From positions 1 through 64,000 of the forward strand of contig JAMPFD010000007.1 of the NCBI GenBank assembly GCA_023664625.1: a stretch of 64,000 nt of DNA, read 5' to 3'. Positions 16,940 through 27,221 of this stretch are shown here, piece after piece (position 1 is the stretch's first letter; every line of letters starts with the position of its first letter). The notes beneath the pieces were generated by a model. That model made no database searches, had not been told where the DNA came from, and was given only the letters and a program-made list of their open reading frames with translations. The translations under genes and the position numbers were made by a program. This DNA comes from Bacillota bacterium (lineage in GTDB: Bacteria; Bacteroidota; Bacteroidia; Bacteroidales; Bacteroidaceae).

Positions 16940-17042
16940 CTTGATAGGGGAAACTTTGCCCGCTCAGTAGGTGGAGGCACCGGTGAGGCAGGAGCAGAAG
17001 TCCCGATTTATTAACTATTTTAATTTATATTTTTTAATTCAC
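16940..17042 (+). promoter_or_regulatory. rpsA 5' leader
   Basis: About 100 nt between the inferred transcription start and the ATG. Short stems are possible (GGGG with CCCG around 16947-16963, GGTG with CACC around 16972-16983). S1 represses its own mRNA in E. coli, so autoregulation here is plausible but unproven. Confidence 0.35.
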
Positions 17043-18815
17043 ATGTCTAACTTTAAAAATGTGCAGCCGCTCGATGACTTCAATTGGGAAGAGTTCGAAA
17101 ACGGTAGCAGCGTAAATGTCAGCAAGGACGATCTTGCGAAGGCTTATGATGAGACTCTTAATAAAGTCTCAGAACATCAGGTTGTTGAAGGTACTGTAAT
17201 CTCTGCTGACAAGAAAGAGGTTATTGTAAACATCGGCTACAAGAGCGACGGTATTATCCCGGCTTCTGAGTTCCGTTACAATCCTGACCTGAAAATCGGC
17301 GATACCGTAGAGGTTTACGTTGAGAATCAGGAAGATAAGAAAGGTCAGCTGATCCTTTCTCACAAGAAGGCACGTCTAACCAAGTCTTGGGACCGCGTAA
17401 ATGCAGCTCTTGAGTCTGAGGAAGTCGTTAACGGTTATGTTAAGTGCCGTACCAAGGGCGGTATGATTGTTGACGTATTCGGCATTGAGGCATTCCTCCC
17501 AGGTTCACAGATTGACGTTCATCCTATCCGCGACTACGATGTGTTCGTTGGAAAGACAATGGAATTCAAGGTTATCAAGATCAACCAGGAGTTCAAGAAT
17601 GTTGTTGTTTCCCACAAGGCACTTATCGAGGCAGAGCTTGAGCAGCAGAAGCAGGAGATTATCTCCAAGCTTGAGAAAGGACAGGTTCTTGAAGGTACAG
17701 TCAAGAATATCACTTCTTACGGCGTATTTGTTGATCTCGGCGGTGTTGACGGACTCATCCATATCACAGACCTCTCTTGGGGCCGCGTAAGCAACCCGCA
17801 TGAGGTTGTTGAACTCGACCAGAAGATTAACGTTGTTATCATTGACTTTGACAACGAGAAGAAGCGTATCGCTCTTGGTCTGAAGCAGCTTACTCCACAT
17901 CCATGGGATGCTCTTGACGAGAACCTCAAGGTTGGCGACCACGTTAAGGGTAAGGTTGTAGTTCTTGCAGACTACGGTGCATTCGTTGAGATCGCTCCTG
18001 GCGTAGAGGGACTTATCCACGTTTCTGAGATGTCTTGGAGCCAGCACCTCCGTTCTGCTCAGGACTTCATGAAGGTTGGCGATGAAGTAGAGGCGGTTAT
18101 TCTCACTCTTGACCGCAACGAACGCAAGATGTCGCTTGGCACAAAGCAGCTCAAGGAAGATCCATGGGAAGCTATCACGACAAAGTATCCGGAAGGTTCA
18201 AAGCATACAGCTAAGGTTCGCAACTTCACAAACTTCGGTATCTTCGTTGAACTTGAGGAAGGCGTAGACGGACTTATCCATATCTCAGACCTCTCTTGGA
18301 CAAAGAAAGTTAAGCACCCGTCTGAATTTACTAAGGTAGGTGAGCCTATCGAGGTCGTTGTTCTTGAGATAGACAAGGAGAACCGTCGTCTCTCTCTCGG
18401 CCATAAGCAGCTTGAGGAAAATCCTTGGGATACATACGAGACAATCTATACTCCTGGAAGCGTCCACATGGGCAAGATTACCGAAATGATGGACAAGGGT
18501 GCTGTCATCACTCTCAATGAGGGCGGTGAGGGCTTCGCAACTCCTAAGCATCTCCAGAAGCAGGATGGTACTCAGGCACAGAAAGGCGAGGAACTTGAGT
18601 TCAAGGTCATAGAGTTCGTTAAGGAGTCTAAGCGCATCATCCTCAGCCACTCTCGCACATTCGAGGAGGGTACGGACGAGCCGAAGAAGCGTACTCCACG
18701 CGCTCCACGTGCAAAGAAGGAAGAAACTGTTGCAATCAATAATGTCGCAGCAGCTACTACTCTCGGAGATCTTGATGCTCTCGCACAGCTCAAGGCGCAG
18801 ATGGAGGGCAAATAA
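17043..18815 (+). CDS. rpsA: 30S ribosomal protein S1
   Basis: 590 residues from the ATG at 17043 (a longer ORF runs back through the leader and is rejected). Six S1 OB-fold repeats are visible, the later ones marked by the recurring VxGxVxxxxxYGxFVxLxxGVxGLIHxS pattern and DLSW; the C-terminal tail is basic then Ala-rich. S1 binds mRNA on the 30S subunit and helps initiation; in Bacteroidetes, where Shine-Dalgarno use is low, its role in capturing AU-rich leaders is thought to be important. A strong terminator follows. Confidence 0.96.
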   Translation: MSNFKNVQPLDDFNWEEFENGSSVNVSKDDLAKAYDETLNKVSEHQVVEGTVISADKKEVIVNIGYKSDGIIPASEFRYNPDLKIGDTVEVYVENQEDKKGQLILSHKKARLTKSWDRVNAALESEEVVNGYVKCRTKGGMIVDVFGIEAFLPGSQIDVHPIRDYDVFVGKTMEFKVIKINQEFKNVVVSHKALIEAELEQQKQEIISKLEKGQVLEGTVKNITSYGVFVDLGGVDGLIHITDLSWGRVSNPHEVVELDQKINVVIIDFDNEKKRIALGLKQLTPHPWDALDENLKVGDHVKGKVVVLADYGAFVEIAPGVEGLIHVSEMSWSQHLRSAQDFMKVGDEVEAVILTLDRNERKMSLGTKQLKEDPWEAITTKYPEGSKHTAKVRNFTNFGIFVELEEGVDGLIHISDLSWTKKVKHPSEFTKVGEPIEVVVLEIDKENRRLSLGHKQLEENPWDTYETIYTPGSVHMGKITEMMDKGAVITLNEGGEGFATPKHLQKQDGTQAQKGEELEFKVIEFVKESKRIILSHSRTFEEGTDEPKKRTPRAPRAKKEETVAINNVAAATTLGDLDALAQLKAQMEGK

Positions 18816-18902
18816 TAAAGCCTTCTGGACAGTTTTAGGGTTATGTATATGAAACGTGTCGTCAATGATATGTGGCATAACCGTAAATCCTGGTCATATA
18901 TC

Positions 18903-18936
18903 AATCCCACTTGTCTGTTGGCAAGTGGGATTTTTT
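18903..18936 (+). terminator. Rho-independent terminator of rpsA
   Basis: 11-bp perfect stem AATCCCACTTG / CAAGTGGGATT, loop of 8, then a run of T. Confidence 0.9.
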
Positions 18937-19051
18937 GTTACCGTAAAAATCATTTCTGTAATATCTTTCCGACATATATGTCTTTGCGTTAAATTATCAT
19001 AAATCAAGTAGGTTTGTGTAACTCTATTTTTATTTTGATAAACTTTTTTAT

Positions 19052-19059
19052 TAACTTTG
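19052..19059 (+). promoter_or_regulatory. -7 promoter box of uxaB
   Basis: TAACTTTG, 56 bp before the uxaB ATG. No clear -33 box. Confidence 0.55.
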
Positions 19060-19115
19060 CAGAGAATAAATACACTACGAAAAGCATTTATCAATTACTA
19101 ATTTTACATAAATTT

Positions 19116-20600
19116 ATGTCACAGCTTAAATCACTTAACAAGCAGACAGCACCAAAGAGTGTTGCTCCTGAGAAGATTATCCAGTTTGGTGAGGGCAACT
19201 TCCTTCGCGCGTTTGTTGACTGGATTGTATGGAACATGAACGCAAAGACCAATTTTAACGGATCTGTTGTTGTTGTTCAGCCTATCGATCGCGGTATGGT
19301 TCAGTGGCTCAATGGTCAGGACTGCCTCTATCATGTAAATCTTCAAGGTCGTCAGAACGGTGAGCCTGTCAATCAGCTTGATCGTATTGATGTCATCTCA
19401 CGCGGTATTGACCCATACGCTCAGAATTGGGCTTACATGGCACTTGCAGAGCAGCCGGAAATTCGTTTCGTAATTTCCAATACTACAGAAGCGGGTATTG
19501 CATTTGATCCGGCATGTAAACTCTCTGACGCACCTGCATCATCTTACCCGGGCAAGCTTGTTCAGCTCCTCTATCGTCGTTATCAGGCATTCCAGGGTGA
19601 TCCTACAAAAGGACTTATCATTATGCCTTGTGAGCTTATTTTCCTCAATGGTCATCACCTTAAAGACTGTATCCGTAAGTATATTGAACTCTGGAAAGAC
19701 GACTTTGGAGCTGATTATGAAGGATTCAAGGAGTGGTTTGAGAAATATAACTATGTATGTGCGACACTTGTTGACCGTATCGTTCCTGGCTTCCCACGTA
19801 AGGACATTGTGGAAATCCAGAACAAGATCGGTTATAAAGATAATCTCGTAGTACAGGCGGAAATCTTCCATCTTTGGGTTATTGAGAAGGCAGAGAATAT
19901 GACTTGTGAGGAACTTCGTGCAGAATTCCCTGCTGATCAGGCCGGTCTCCATGTCCTTATTGCAGAGTCTGAGGCTCCTTATCATGAGCGTAAGGTTACT
20001 CTCCTTAACGGTCCTCATACAGTTCTCTCTCCTGTGGCATATCTTTCCGGCATCAATATCGTGCGTGATGCCCTGCATCATGAAGTTGTCGGTCCATACA
20101 TCAAGAAAGTTCAGTATGACGAGCTGATGCAGACCCTGAACCTTCCAATGGACGAACTCCAGCAGTTTGCTGCCGATGTACTTGAGCGTTTCGATAATCC
20201 ATATGTAGATCATCAGGTTACCTCTATCATGCTCAACTCATTCCCTAAGTTCCAGGCACGTGATCTTCCTGGAGTTAAGGTTTACCTTGAGCGTAAGGGC
20301 GAACTTCCTAAGGGTCTTGTACTTGGTCTTGCAGCAATCATCACTTACTACAAGGGCGGTACACGCGCAGACGGTGCTCCTATTCAGCCTAACGATGATC
20401 AGAAGATCATGGATCTCCTCACTGAACTTTGGGCGACAGGCGATACACGTAAGGTTGCAGAAGGTGTTCTCGCTGCAGACTGGATTTGGGGTGAGCATGG
20501 GGATATCAATACCATTCCGGGCCTCACAGATATGGTTACAGGCTTCCTGAACGACATTCAGTCTAAGGGAATGCTTGAGACAGTCAAATCTATTTTGTAA
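19116..20600 (+). CDS. uxaB: Tagaturonate reductase (altronate oxidoreductase)
   Basis: 494 residues from the ATG at 19116, which follows the promoter. Belongs to the polyol dehydrogenase (long-chain mannitol dehydrogenase) family: N-terminal NAD-binding IIQFGEGNFLRAF, ATLVDRIVPGFP in the middle, and the catalytic KVTLLNGPHTV (Lys...Asn...His). The first strand motif GEGNFLR with Glu is typical of tagaturonate reductases and not of mannitol dehydrogenases. It reduces D-tagaturonate to D-altronate in galacturonate catabolism, which fits the pectin glycosidases nearby, although the rest of the pathway is not in the window. Confidence 0.9.
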   Translation: MSQLKSLNKQTAPKSVAPEKIIQFGEGNFLRAFVDWIVWNMNAKTNFNGSVVVVQPIDRGMVQWLNGQDCLYHVNLQGRQNGEPVNQLDRIDVISRGIDPYAQNWAYMALAEQPEIRFVISNTTEAGIAFDPACKLSDAPASSYPGKLVQLLYRRYQAFQGDPTKGLIIMPCELIFLNGHHLKDCIRKYIELWKDDFGADYEGFKEWFEKYNYVCATLVDRIVPGFPRKDIVEIQNKIGYKDNLVVQAEIFHLWVIEKAENMTCEELRAEFPADQAGLHVLIAESEAPYHERKVTLLNGPHTVLSPVAYLSGINIVRDALHHEVVGPYIKKVQYDELMQTLNLPMDELQQFAADVLERFDNPYVDHQVTSIMLNSFPKFQARDLPGVKVYLERKGELPKGLVLGLAAIITYYKGGTRADGAPIQPNDDQKIMDLLTELWATGDTRKVAEGVLAADWIWGEHGDINTIPGLTDMVTGFLNDIQSKGMLETVKSIL

Positions 20601-20636
20601 TAGAAGATTAATCAATATAATAGAAGAACGACACTT

Positions 20637-21494
20637 ATGAGCGAAACGTCAATGAATACTGAGTTGAACATTCATCTTAAGTCTTTGGCTTTTCGATACG
20701 AAAAAAGAGAGTTCCTTGCCGGCGATCCAAGTTGGTTCATGCACCAAATAGAAGGAGATGCCAACAAGGAACTCCTTGCATTTATAGCCTCTTCATTGAG
20801 CTACGGTTCAAGGAAGCAATTCCTTCCTAAGATACAGTCGCTTCTTGATTCTGTCATGAAAGATGCCGAAGGCTGTGTCAGCAAGTGGTTGACGGAACAT
20901 AGGTATGAGGCCGTAGTGCCTCCGACTTCCGATTGTTTCTACCGTCTCTATACCTGCCAGGCATTCAATTCTTTCCTAAAGGCTCTTGCCGGAATAATTA
21001 TGGAATATGGTACAATAAAGAATTATGTTGTGCATTATGCCTGTAGTAGCAAGAGTGACCGTTTTACGCAATGTGTAATGTCATACAACGCCGCGGATGA
21101 CATAACGACTGACGCAGGGAAATCCATAGATGCGTTAATGGCAGTAGAGGCAATTACAACATGGTTCAGGGAGCATGGCTCAATAGGCATAATACCAAAA
21201 GATACCACATCAAGCTGCAAACGTATCTGCATGTTTCTCCGTTGGATGGTAAGAGACAGCTCGCCTGTGGATCTCGGCCTATGGAATGACATTATAGATA
21301 AGCGTACACTTATAATTCCTATGGACACACATGTCGTTCAGGAAGCCATGCGTCTCAATCTGTTGACATCCAAGTCGACATCAATGTCCAATGCAAGAAA
21401 ACTCAGCAGACGGCTTCTTGAGATATTTCCGGACGACCCATTGAAAGGAGACTTTGCGCTATTTGGCCTCGGTGTTGACACAGAGCAGAAATGA
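20637..21494 (+). CDS. TIGR02757 family protein (DUF2400), function unknown
   Basis: 285 residues. Family hallmarks are LLAFIASSLSYGSRKQF in the N-terminal third, CKRICMFLRWMVR and LIIPMDTHV in the C-terminal half, and the closing DDPLKGDFALFGLGV. The last two thirds resemble a helix-hairpin-helix DNA glycosylase-like arrangement, but no activity has been shown to my knowledge. Lies 36 bp after uxaB on the same strand, so probably shares its transcript, without an evident functional link. Confidence 0.85.
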   Translation: MSETSMNTELNIHLKSLAFRYEKREFLAGDPSWFMHQIEGDANKELLAFIASSLSYGSRKQFLPKIQSLLDSVMKDAEGCVSKWLTEHRYEAVVPPTSDCFYRLYTCQAFNSFLKALAGIIMEYGTIKNYVVHYACSSKSDRFTQCVMSYNAADDITTDAGKSIDALMAVEAITTWFREHGSIGIIPKDTTSSCKRICMFLRWMVRDSSPVDLGLWNDIIDKRTLIIPMDTHVVQEAMRLNLLTSKSTSMSNARKLSRRLLEIFPDDPLKGDFALFGLGVDTEQK

Positions 21495-21611
21495 CATTAT
21501 CGGTATTGTCGGTAAAAAGACATGTTTTGCAACACGATAACATATATCAATTTCATGAACCATATAGGTTAAAAACAATAAAGGAAAGGCTATGTATCCA
21601 AAATAAAATTG

Positions 21612-21619
21612 TAATTTTG
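21612..21619 (+). promoter_or_regulatory. -7 promoter box of pgk
   Basis: TAATTTTG, 60 bp before the ATG. Confidence 0.55.
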
Positions 21620-21678
21620 CAAAGCAAAGACTGATAAGAAGACGATAAAAGTATCAACATAATTAAGTATTTATTATC

Positions 21679-22926
21679 ATGACAATTAACCAGTATGACT
21701 TCAATGGCAAGAAAGCCATTGTCCGCGTTGATTTCAACGTGCCTCTTCAGGATGGCAAAATTACAGACGACACACGTATAAAGGGTGCTCTCCCTACGCT
21801 CAAGCTCATTCTTGAGAAAGGCGGCTCACTCATCATTATGTCACATATGGGCAAGCCGAAAGGCAAGGTTAAGCCAGAACTTTCACTTGGACAGATTGCG
21901 GACGCAGTATCAGAAGCTCTCGGTACCACTGTAAAATTCGCAAAGGACTGTGCAAATGCAGATGCAGAGGCTGCCTCACTCAAGCAGGGTGAGGTACTCC
22001 TTCTTGAGAATCTCCGTTACTATGCAGAGGAAGAAGGCAAGCCTGTAGGTATTGACAAGGAAGATCCGGCATATAAGGCAGCTAAGGAGGAGATGAAGGC
22101 TAAGCAGAAGGAATTTGCAAAGAAGCTTGCTTCTTATGCTGACTGCTATGTGATGGATGCTTTTGGAACAGCACACCGCAAGCACGCATCTACAGCCGTT
22201 ATCGCCGACTACTTTGACGCAGACAACAAGATGCTCGGCCTTCTCATGGAAAAAGAGGTCCAGGCTGTTGACAATGTCCTTGGTAATATCAAGCGTCCAT
22301 TCATCGCTATCATGGGCGGTTCAAAGGTCTCATCCAAGATTGGCATAATCGAGAATCTGCTCGGCAAGGTTGACAAGATTATCCTTTGCGGTGGTATGAC
22401 TTATACATTCTCAAAGGCACATGGTGGAGAGATAGGTCAGTCTATCGTAGAGATGGATAAGCTTGATGTCGCTCTTGGTGTAGAGGAACTTGCAAAGAAG
22501 AACGGTGTAGAGCTTGTTCTTGCTCCTGACTGTGTGACAGGTGATGCTTTCTCTAACGATGCAAACCGCACAGTATGTCCTGTTGACGCTATTCCTGCTA
22601 ATCTGGAAGGTATGGATGCCGGTCCTGAGGCTCAGAAGAAGTTTGCAGACGCTATCAAGGGCTGCAAGACAATCCTTTGGAACGGTCCAGCCGGAGTCTT
22701 TGAGTTTGATAATTTCTGTGACGGCTCACGCGCTATCGGCAATGCTATTGCAGAGGCTACGGCAGAGGGCGCTTTCTCGCTTATCGGTGGCGGAGACTCT
22801 GTCGCATGCGTAAATAAGTTCGGTCTTGCAGACAAGGTGTCTTATATCTCCACTGGCGGCGGTGCTCTTCTTGAAGCCATCGAGGGCAAGGTCCTTCCGG
22901 GAGTTGCAGCTATCAAAGGTGAGTAA
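21679..22926 (+). CDS. pgk: Phosphoglycerate kinase
   Basis: 415 residues, usual length. Conserved substrate-binding segments [11 protein letters not shown] and [11 protein letters not shown] at the N terminus, SHMGKPKG, the hinge region [12 protein letters not shown], and the nucleotide-binding GGGDSVACV near the C terminus. It makes ATP from 1,3-bisphosphoglycerate in glycolysis. It has its own promoter and a strong terminator, so it is probably a single-gene unit. Confidence 0.97.
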   Translation: MTINQYDFNGKKAIVRVDFNVPLQDGKITDDTRIKGALPTLKLILEKGGSLIIMSHMGKPKGKVKPELSLGQIADAVSEALGTTVKFAKDCANADAEAASLKQGEVLLLENLRYYAEEEGKPVGIDKEDPAYKAAKEEMKAKQKEFAKKLASYADCYVMDAFGTAHRKHASTAVIADYFDADNKMLGLLMEKEVQAVDNVLGNIKRPFIAIMGGSKVSSKIGIIENLLGKVDKIILCGGMTYTFSKAHGGEIGQSIVEMDKLDVALGVEELAKKNGVELVLAPDCVTGDAFSNDANRTVCPVDAIPANLEGMDAGPEAQKKFADAIKGCKTILWNGPAGVFEFDNFCDGSRAIGNAIAEATAEGAFSLIGGGDSVACVNKFGLADKVSYISTGGGALLEAIEGKVLPGVAAIKGE

Positions 22927-22952
22927 TATATTACTAAAACCAGTATAATAAT

Positions 22953-22992
22953 AAAAAGGTGTACCAGGTATAACTACTTGGCACACCTTTTA
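22953..22992 (+). terminator. Rho-independent terminator of pgk
   Basis: Stem AAAAGGTGT... with ...ACACCTTTT enclosing a small inner stem, then TATTATTT. Nearly symmetrical, so it may also work in reverse. Confidence 0.85.
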
Positions 22993-23187
22993 TTATTTGT
23001 TCCCATACCATAACATAAATCAGAACCACATGCCAAGATGGACATTGCAGCATAAAGCCATGGGAAATATGTTCAGAAGAAAGGCATGTTCATTCTCGTC
23101 ACTATAGAATTGTCTTTAAACTGTACGACAAAAAGAAGAGGATAGTATTAGGCACATCCCACTTCCTGAAATAAGTCAGTGGGAAAT

Positions 23188-23365
23188 TAAGCAACTGTTG
23201 TAAATTAGTTTATATATAAAAACGCAGTTGTTTTTAGGCTGTCAATGTGCGTAGCATCAGTGATGCGAGTGTGCTGAACGATAAAAAGAACAAGCTTTGG
23301 CAAATAAATATTTCATTATAAATAATTTTCAACTTTCATTATAAATAACTTTCATAAGTTACTTA
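23188..23365 (-). mobile_element. 178-bp MITE-like element, copy 3 (inverted)
   Basis: Starts TAAGCAACTGTTGTAAATT and ends CATAAGTTACTTA; length is again exactly 178 bp. Relative to copies 1 and 2 it lies in the opposite orientation (its left half matches the reverse complement of their right ends, including AAAACGCAGTT) and its centre has diverged. Ends 36 bp before the Na/Pi cotransporter ATG. The remaining 22993-23187 holds no visible feature. Confidence 0.75.
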
Positions 23366-23401
23366 TGTCTCGAAGAAACCATATTCAGTAAACCCTTATA
23401 C

Positions 23402-25099
23402 ATGGAAACATTACTAAACATACTCTCATTGATAGGCTCCCTTGGTCTTTTTCTCTTCGGAATGAAAACAATGAGTGAAGGACTTGAGAAATTTGCCGGT
23501 GACCGCCTCCGTGCCATTCTTGCCGCTATGACAAAGAACAGGGTCATGGGCGTTCTGACAGGCATTCTTGTTACGGCCCTGATTCAGTCATCCAGTGCAA
23601 CAACAGTCATGGTCGTCAGCTTTGTCAATGCCGGCCTGATGACCTTAAGCCAGTCCATAGGTGTCATCATGGGCGCCAATGTCGGTACTACCGTGACAGC
23701 ATGGATTATCTCTCTCGTAGGCTTCAAGGTAAACATTGCAGCTCTTGCCCTCCCTCTCGTTGCCATAGGCATTCCGTTGTTTTTCAGCGGCAATGAGAAG
23801 AGGAAAAGCATCGGAGAATTTGTCTTTGGCTTCGCTTTCCTGTTTATGGGATTGTCGTTCCTTCAGCAATCCGCCACAGATCTCAATATCGGAGGCATTG
23901 TTGCAACAATGCTTGCAGGACTTGCCGACGGCGGATTCTTTACGGTTTTACTTTTCGTACTTGTCGGAGCACTTGTTACAATGTTGGTACAGGCATCAGC
24001 AGCAACAATGGCAATCACATTGATGCTCTTTGACATGCACATTCCAGGCTTCAGCCTTGAACTTGCCGCCGCCCTTGCCATGGGTCAGAATATCGGTACA
24101 ACGATAACTGCCGTGATGGCATCCCTCACAGCGGGAGTGCAAGCCCGGCGTGCAGCTCTTGCCCACATGTTCTTCAATGTCTTCGGCGTTATCGTGGTGC
24201 TTATTGTCTTCTATCCATTCTGTGACATGATCCGCTGGGTCGTAGCCAATGTGATGCATTATGGTACGAATGAACTGATACAGCTTTCCGCATTCCATAC
24301 AGCATTCAATATTTTCAATACTCTGCTCCTCATAGGTTTTGTCAAGCAGATAGAAAAATTTGTATGCTATGCCCTTCCCGACAAGAACAATGAGGCAAAA
24401 GAACATGGGCTCCGTTATATTTCCGGCGGTCTGCTCTCAACATCAGAGCTGTCCATCTGGCAGGCCCGCAACGAGATAGGAGTAATGGCAGAGCGTTGCC
24501 ACATGATGCTCGGAATGGTACGCAACGCCTTTGCTGCAGAAAACGAAGACGCTTTCCAAAAGGAGTTTAAGCGTATTGAGCATTATGAGCAGATTACCGA
24601 CAATATGGAGGTCGAGATAGCCGAATATCTCCGTAAAGTAAGTGAAGGACGTCTCTCCGCCTATTCCAAGAACCATATCACCCAGATGCTCCGTGAGGTA
24701 GACGAGCTCGAAAGCATCGGGGACTCTATGTACCACCTCGGGCGTGCCATACGCCGCAAGCACAAATACAGTGATGCCGATTTCACAGAGTCCCAGATGT
24801 CCAAAATCACCCAGATGGTAGACCTTACGGATATGGCTCTCGGGGAAATGTACAACATACTCACAGGGCCTGAGCACATAAAGATTGACATGTCACGCAG
24901 CAGACACATAGAGGAAAGAATAAACACCCTCCGCAATGAATGCCGCACGGCAAACCTTGAGGCTGTCAATTCCGGCAAATACAGTTACCATCTCGGTACA
25001 TTCTACAATGACTTTATCGGAGAGTGCGAGAAGATTGGAGACTATATCATCAATGTTCTTGAAGCAGAAGTCAATGTGGAAGAACCACAGAAGCACTGA
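23402..25099 (+). CDS. Na+/phosphate cotransporter family protein with PhoU-like domain
   Basis: 565 residues. The membrane part (about 1-330) has the two inverted NaPi-II repeats with their hallmark QSSSATTVMVVSF and VQASAATMAITL. The C-terminal 200 residues are helical and PhoU-like (ERCHMMLGMVRNAF, EVDELESIGDSMYHLGRAI). The family imports phosphate or, in several bacteria, balances phosphate by export. The ATG at 23402 follows a MITE by 36 bp, so the promoter probably lies in or at the edge of that element. Ends with a strong terminator. Confidence 0.92.
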   Translation: METLLNILSLIGSLGLFLFGMKTMSEGLEKFAGDRLRAILAAMTKNRVMGVLTGILVTALIQSSSATTVMVVSFVNAGLMTLSQSIGVIMGANVGTTVTAWIISLVGFKVNIAALALPLVAIGIPLFFSGNEKRKSIGEFVFGFAFLFMGLSFLQQSATDLNIGGIVATMLAGLADGGFFTVLLFVLVGALVTMLVQASAATMAITLMLFDMHIPGFSLELAAALAMGQNIGTTITAVMASLTAGVQARRAALAHMFFNVFGVIVVLIVFYPFCDMIRWVVANVMHYGTNELIQLSAFHTAFNIFNTLLLIGFVKQIEKFVCYALPDKNNEAKEHGLRYISGGLLSTSELSIWQARNEIGVMAERCHMMLGMVRNAFAAENEDAFQKEFKRIEHYEQITDNMEVEIAEYLRKVSEGRLSAYSKNHITQMLREVDELESIGDSMYHLGRAIRRKHKYSDADFTESQMSKITQMVDLTDMALGEMYNILTGPEHIKIDMSRSRHIEERINTLRNECRTANLEAVNSGKYSYHLGTFYNDFIGECEKIGDYIINVLEAEVNVEEPQKH

Positions 25100-25109
25100 C
25101 CAATACCAT

Positions 25110-25161
25110 CATCTTCCGCTCTTGCTGACGGTTTTCCGTTACAGGGCGGAAGATGTTTTTT
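25110..25161 (+). terminator. Rho-independent terminator
   Basis: Outer stem CATCTTCCGC (25110-25119) with GCGGAAGATG (25146-25155), inner hairpin ACGG-TTTT-CCGT, then TTTTTT. Confidence 0.88.
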
Positions 25162-25261
25162 ATACATATCCATGGTATATAGGAATCAGGCTGAGGAAGA
25201 GTTTTTTTCTCCCCTGTGTCATAAAAATTGCAAAAAGTATCATCAATACAGAAAAAATCAG

Positions 25262-25269
25262 TAATTTTG
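25262..25269 (+). promoter_or_regulatory. -7 promoter box of the threonine dehydratase gene
   Basis: TAATTTTG, leaving a leader of about 145 nt before the ATG at 25418. No attenuator peptide was recognised in it. Confidence 0.5.
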
Positions 25270-25417
25270 CCATTGGCAAACGTTATGGCATATCCGTTCT
25301 CCGGTTAGTACAGGAATCTTTGAATTCGGCTGATACGGAGCTCACAAGCCGCCAATGACAGCCGCCTCCACTATCGGAGCATCAACTTTGTGCCAACAAA
25401 AACAATATATCATACCC

Positions 25418-26611
25418 ATGCTGAATTTAGATAATTTCTACAAAGCGCGTTATGTTCTCAACAAAATCATACGCAAGACCGAACTGGTAAAAGCACCTAA
25501 GATACGTACAGACTGCGAGGTTTATCTAAAACCGGAGAACCTGCAAGAGACAGGTTCGTTCAAGATCCGCGGTGCTTATTATAAAATCTCACAACTAAGT
25601 GAGGAAGAGAAAGCAAAGGGGGTCATCGCGTGCTCAGCCGGCAACCATGCCCAGGGTGTTGCCCTCGGTGCCACGGCCCATGGCATACGCTCGCTGATCT
25701 GCCTGCCGGAAGGTGCGCCGATGAGCAAAGTGGAGGCCACCAAAAGCTACGGAGCCGATGTATGTCTCGTCCCCGGTGTCTATGACGATGCCTATCAGCA
25801 TGCCTTGAAACTCAAGGAGGAGAACGGATACACTTTCATACATCCTTTTGACGACCCAAATGTCATTGCCGGTCAGGGCACTATCGGACTTGAAGTCCTT
25901 GAGCAGCTGCCTGATGTCGAAGCCATCGTTGTACCGGTCGGCGGCGGAGGACTTATCAGCGGAATAGCCTTTGCTGTAAAATCCCTCAACCCCTCAATAA
26001 AAATTTACGGCATTCAGGCCGCCGGAGCGGCAAGCATGATCCACAGCCTCAGTGTACACCACAAGGAAGCTCTCAGCTCCGTATCGACCATTGCTGACGG
26101 TATTGCCGTAAAAGAGCCGGGCACACTGACCTATGAAATTTGCAGTAAATACGTTGACGAGATAGTTTCCGTCACCGAGGATGAGATATGCGGTGCTATT
26201 CTCCATCTGCTCGAAAAGGAGAAAGTTGTTGCCGAAGGAGCCGGGGCGGCAGCCGTTGCCGCAGTGCTCTACGGGAAAATTCCCGTTGAAGGAAAGAAAA
26301 CCGTCTGCATTGTCAGTGGCGGCAACATCGATGTGACCATACTCAACAGGGTTATCAAGCGCGGTCTTTCAAAAAACGGCCGCTACTGCGCCATAAACAT
26401 CGAGCTTGACGACCAGCCTGGCAAACTCGTGGAAGTGGCCTCTGTCATAGCCCGTTGCGGCGGAAACATAACGAGTGTGCATCATGAACGGCACGGCGAC
26501 AGTGAGAAAATCAATGCCTGCATCCTGCGTATCGTCTGCGAAACCCGCAATGAAGAGCAAATCGCGGAAATCAATAATGCCATCCGGCAGAACGGTTTCA
26601 AAATAGTATAA
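25418..26611 (+). CDS. Threonine ammonia-lyase (threonine dehydratase)
   Basis: 397 residues from the ATG at 25418. PLP enzyme of fold type II: the Schiff-base lysine lies in [12 protein letters not shown] (Lys49), with [10 protein letters not shown] and the phosphate-binding [11 protein letters not shown]-terminal ACT-like domain (about 320-397) follows, the arrangement of ilvA/tdcB-type enzymes with regulation by ligand. It converts threonine to 2-oxobutanoate and ammonia through an enamine. The ridA gene 34 bp downstream encodes the enzyme that hydrolyses this reactive intermediate. Whether its role is biosynthetic (ilvA) or catabolic (tdcB) cannot be settled here. Confidence 0.92.
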   Translation: MLNLDNFYKARYVLNKIIRKTELVKAPKIRTDCEVYLKPENLQETGSFKIRGAYYKISQLSEEEKAKGVIACSAGNHAQGVALGATAHGIRSLICLPEGAPMSKVEATKSYGADVCLVPGVYDDAYQHALKLKEENGYTFIHPFDDPNVIAGQGTIGLEVLEQLPDVEAIVVPVGGGGLISGIAFAVKSLNPSIKIYGIQAAGAASMIHSLSVHHKEALSSVSTIADGIAVKEPGTLTYEICSKYVDEIVSVTEDEICGAILHLLEKEKVVAEGAGAAAVAAVLYGKIPVEGKKTVCIVSGGNIDVTILNRVIKRGLSKNGRYCAINIELDDQPGKLVEVASVIARCGGNITSVHHERHGDSEKINACILRIVCETRNEEQIAEINNAIRQNGFKIV

Positions 26612-26645
26612 TCATAAAACCAACATATTAAATTCAATCAGAACA

Positions 26646-27020
26646 ATGAAAGCAATACACACAGACAAGGCACCTGCTGCCATCGGTCCATACAGCCAGG
26701 CCATAGAAGTTAACGGCATGGTTTACGCTTCAGGGCAGATTCCGCTTGATCCTGCTACCGGCACAGTGGTGGAAGGTGACATCAAAGAACAGACACGGCA
26801 GGCTCTGACTAATGCGAAAGCCATCATGGAGGCCGCCGGACTGACGCTTGCGAATGTAGTAAAGACTACTGTCTTCATGGCAGACATGAATGATTTCGCT
26901 GCAATGAACGAGATCTATGCCACTTTCTTCAGTGAACCGTTCCCTGCACGCTCTGCCGTTGCCGTAAAGGCTCTGCCTAAGGGAGTGCTCGTAGAAGTGG
27001 AGTGCATCGCTGCACGATAA
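26646..27020 (+). CDS. ridA: RidA family 2-iminobutanoate/2-iminopropanoate deaminase
   Basis: 124 residues, full length for the YjgF/YER057c/UK114 family. [21 protein letters not shown] and [21 protein letters not shown] are conserved; Arg102 and the Glu in LVEVE correspond to the active-site Arg105 and Glu120 of RidA. It speeds the hydrolysis of enamine/imine products of PLP-dependent dehydratases and protects other PLP enzymes. Its place directly behind threonine dehydratase matches that job. Forms trimers in the cytoplasm. Confidence 0.95.
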   Translation: MKAIHTDKAPAAIGPYSQAIEVNGMVYASGQIPLDPATGTVVEGDIKEQTRQALTNAKAIMEAAGLTLANVVKTTVFMADMNDFAAMNEIYATFFSEPFPARSAVAVKALPKGVLVEVECIAAR

Positions 27021-27182
27021 TCCGGTCCTATTATCGTAATTCCTATATGCAGGAACCATTAAGTGCATGATGGAGATTACAGGATATGTAGCCAGTGATG
27101 TGCGTGACGTTTTTATGGCTCCTGCAGCATAGAATAAAATGCACATGGCACATCATGCTTTCCTGCTTTTTTTATAAGTTAC

Positions 27183-27221
27183 TCAACCCTGAAAGTCTTA
27201 TCTTCCGGGGTTGATTTTTTT
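27183..27221 (+). terminator. Probable rho-independent terminator
   Basis: TCAACCCTGAAAG (27183-27195) pairs with CTTCCGGGGTTGA (27202-27214) with two non-Watson-Crick positions; a T run follows. Confidence 0.75.

Noticed and set aside
16790..17014. 74-codon ORF upstream of rpsA
   Set aside because: Runs through the rpsA promoter and leader; no conserved features.
17505..18878. Long minus-strand frames opposite rpsA
   Set aside because: Shadows of the six repeated S1 domains on the coding strand.
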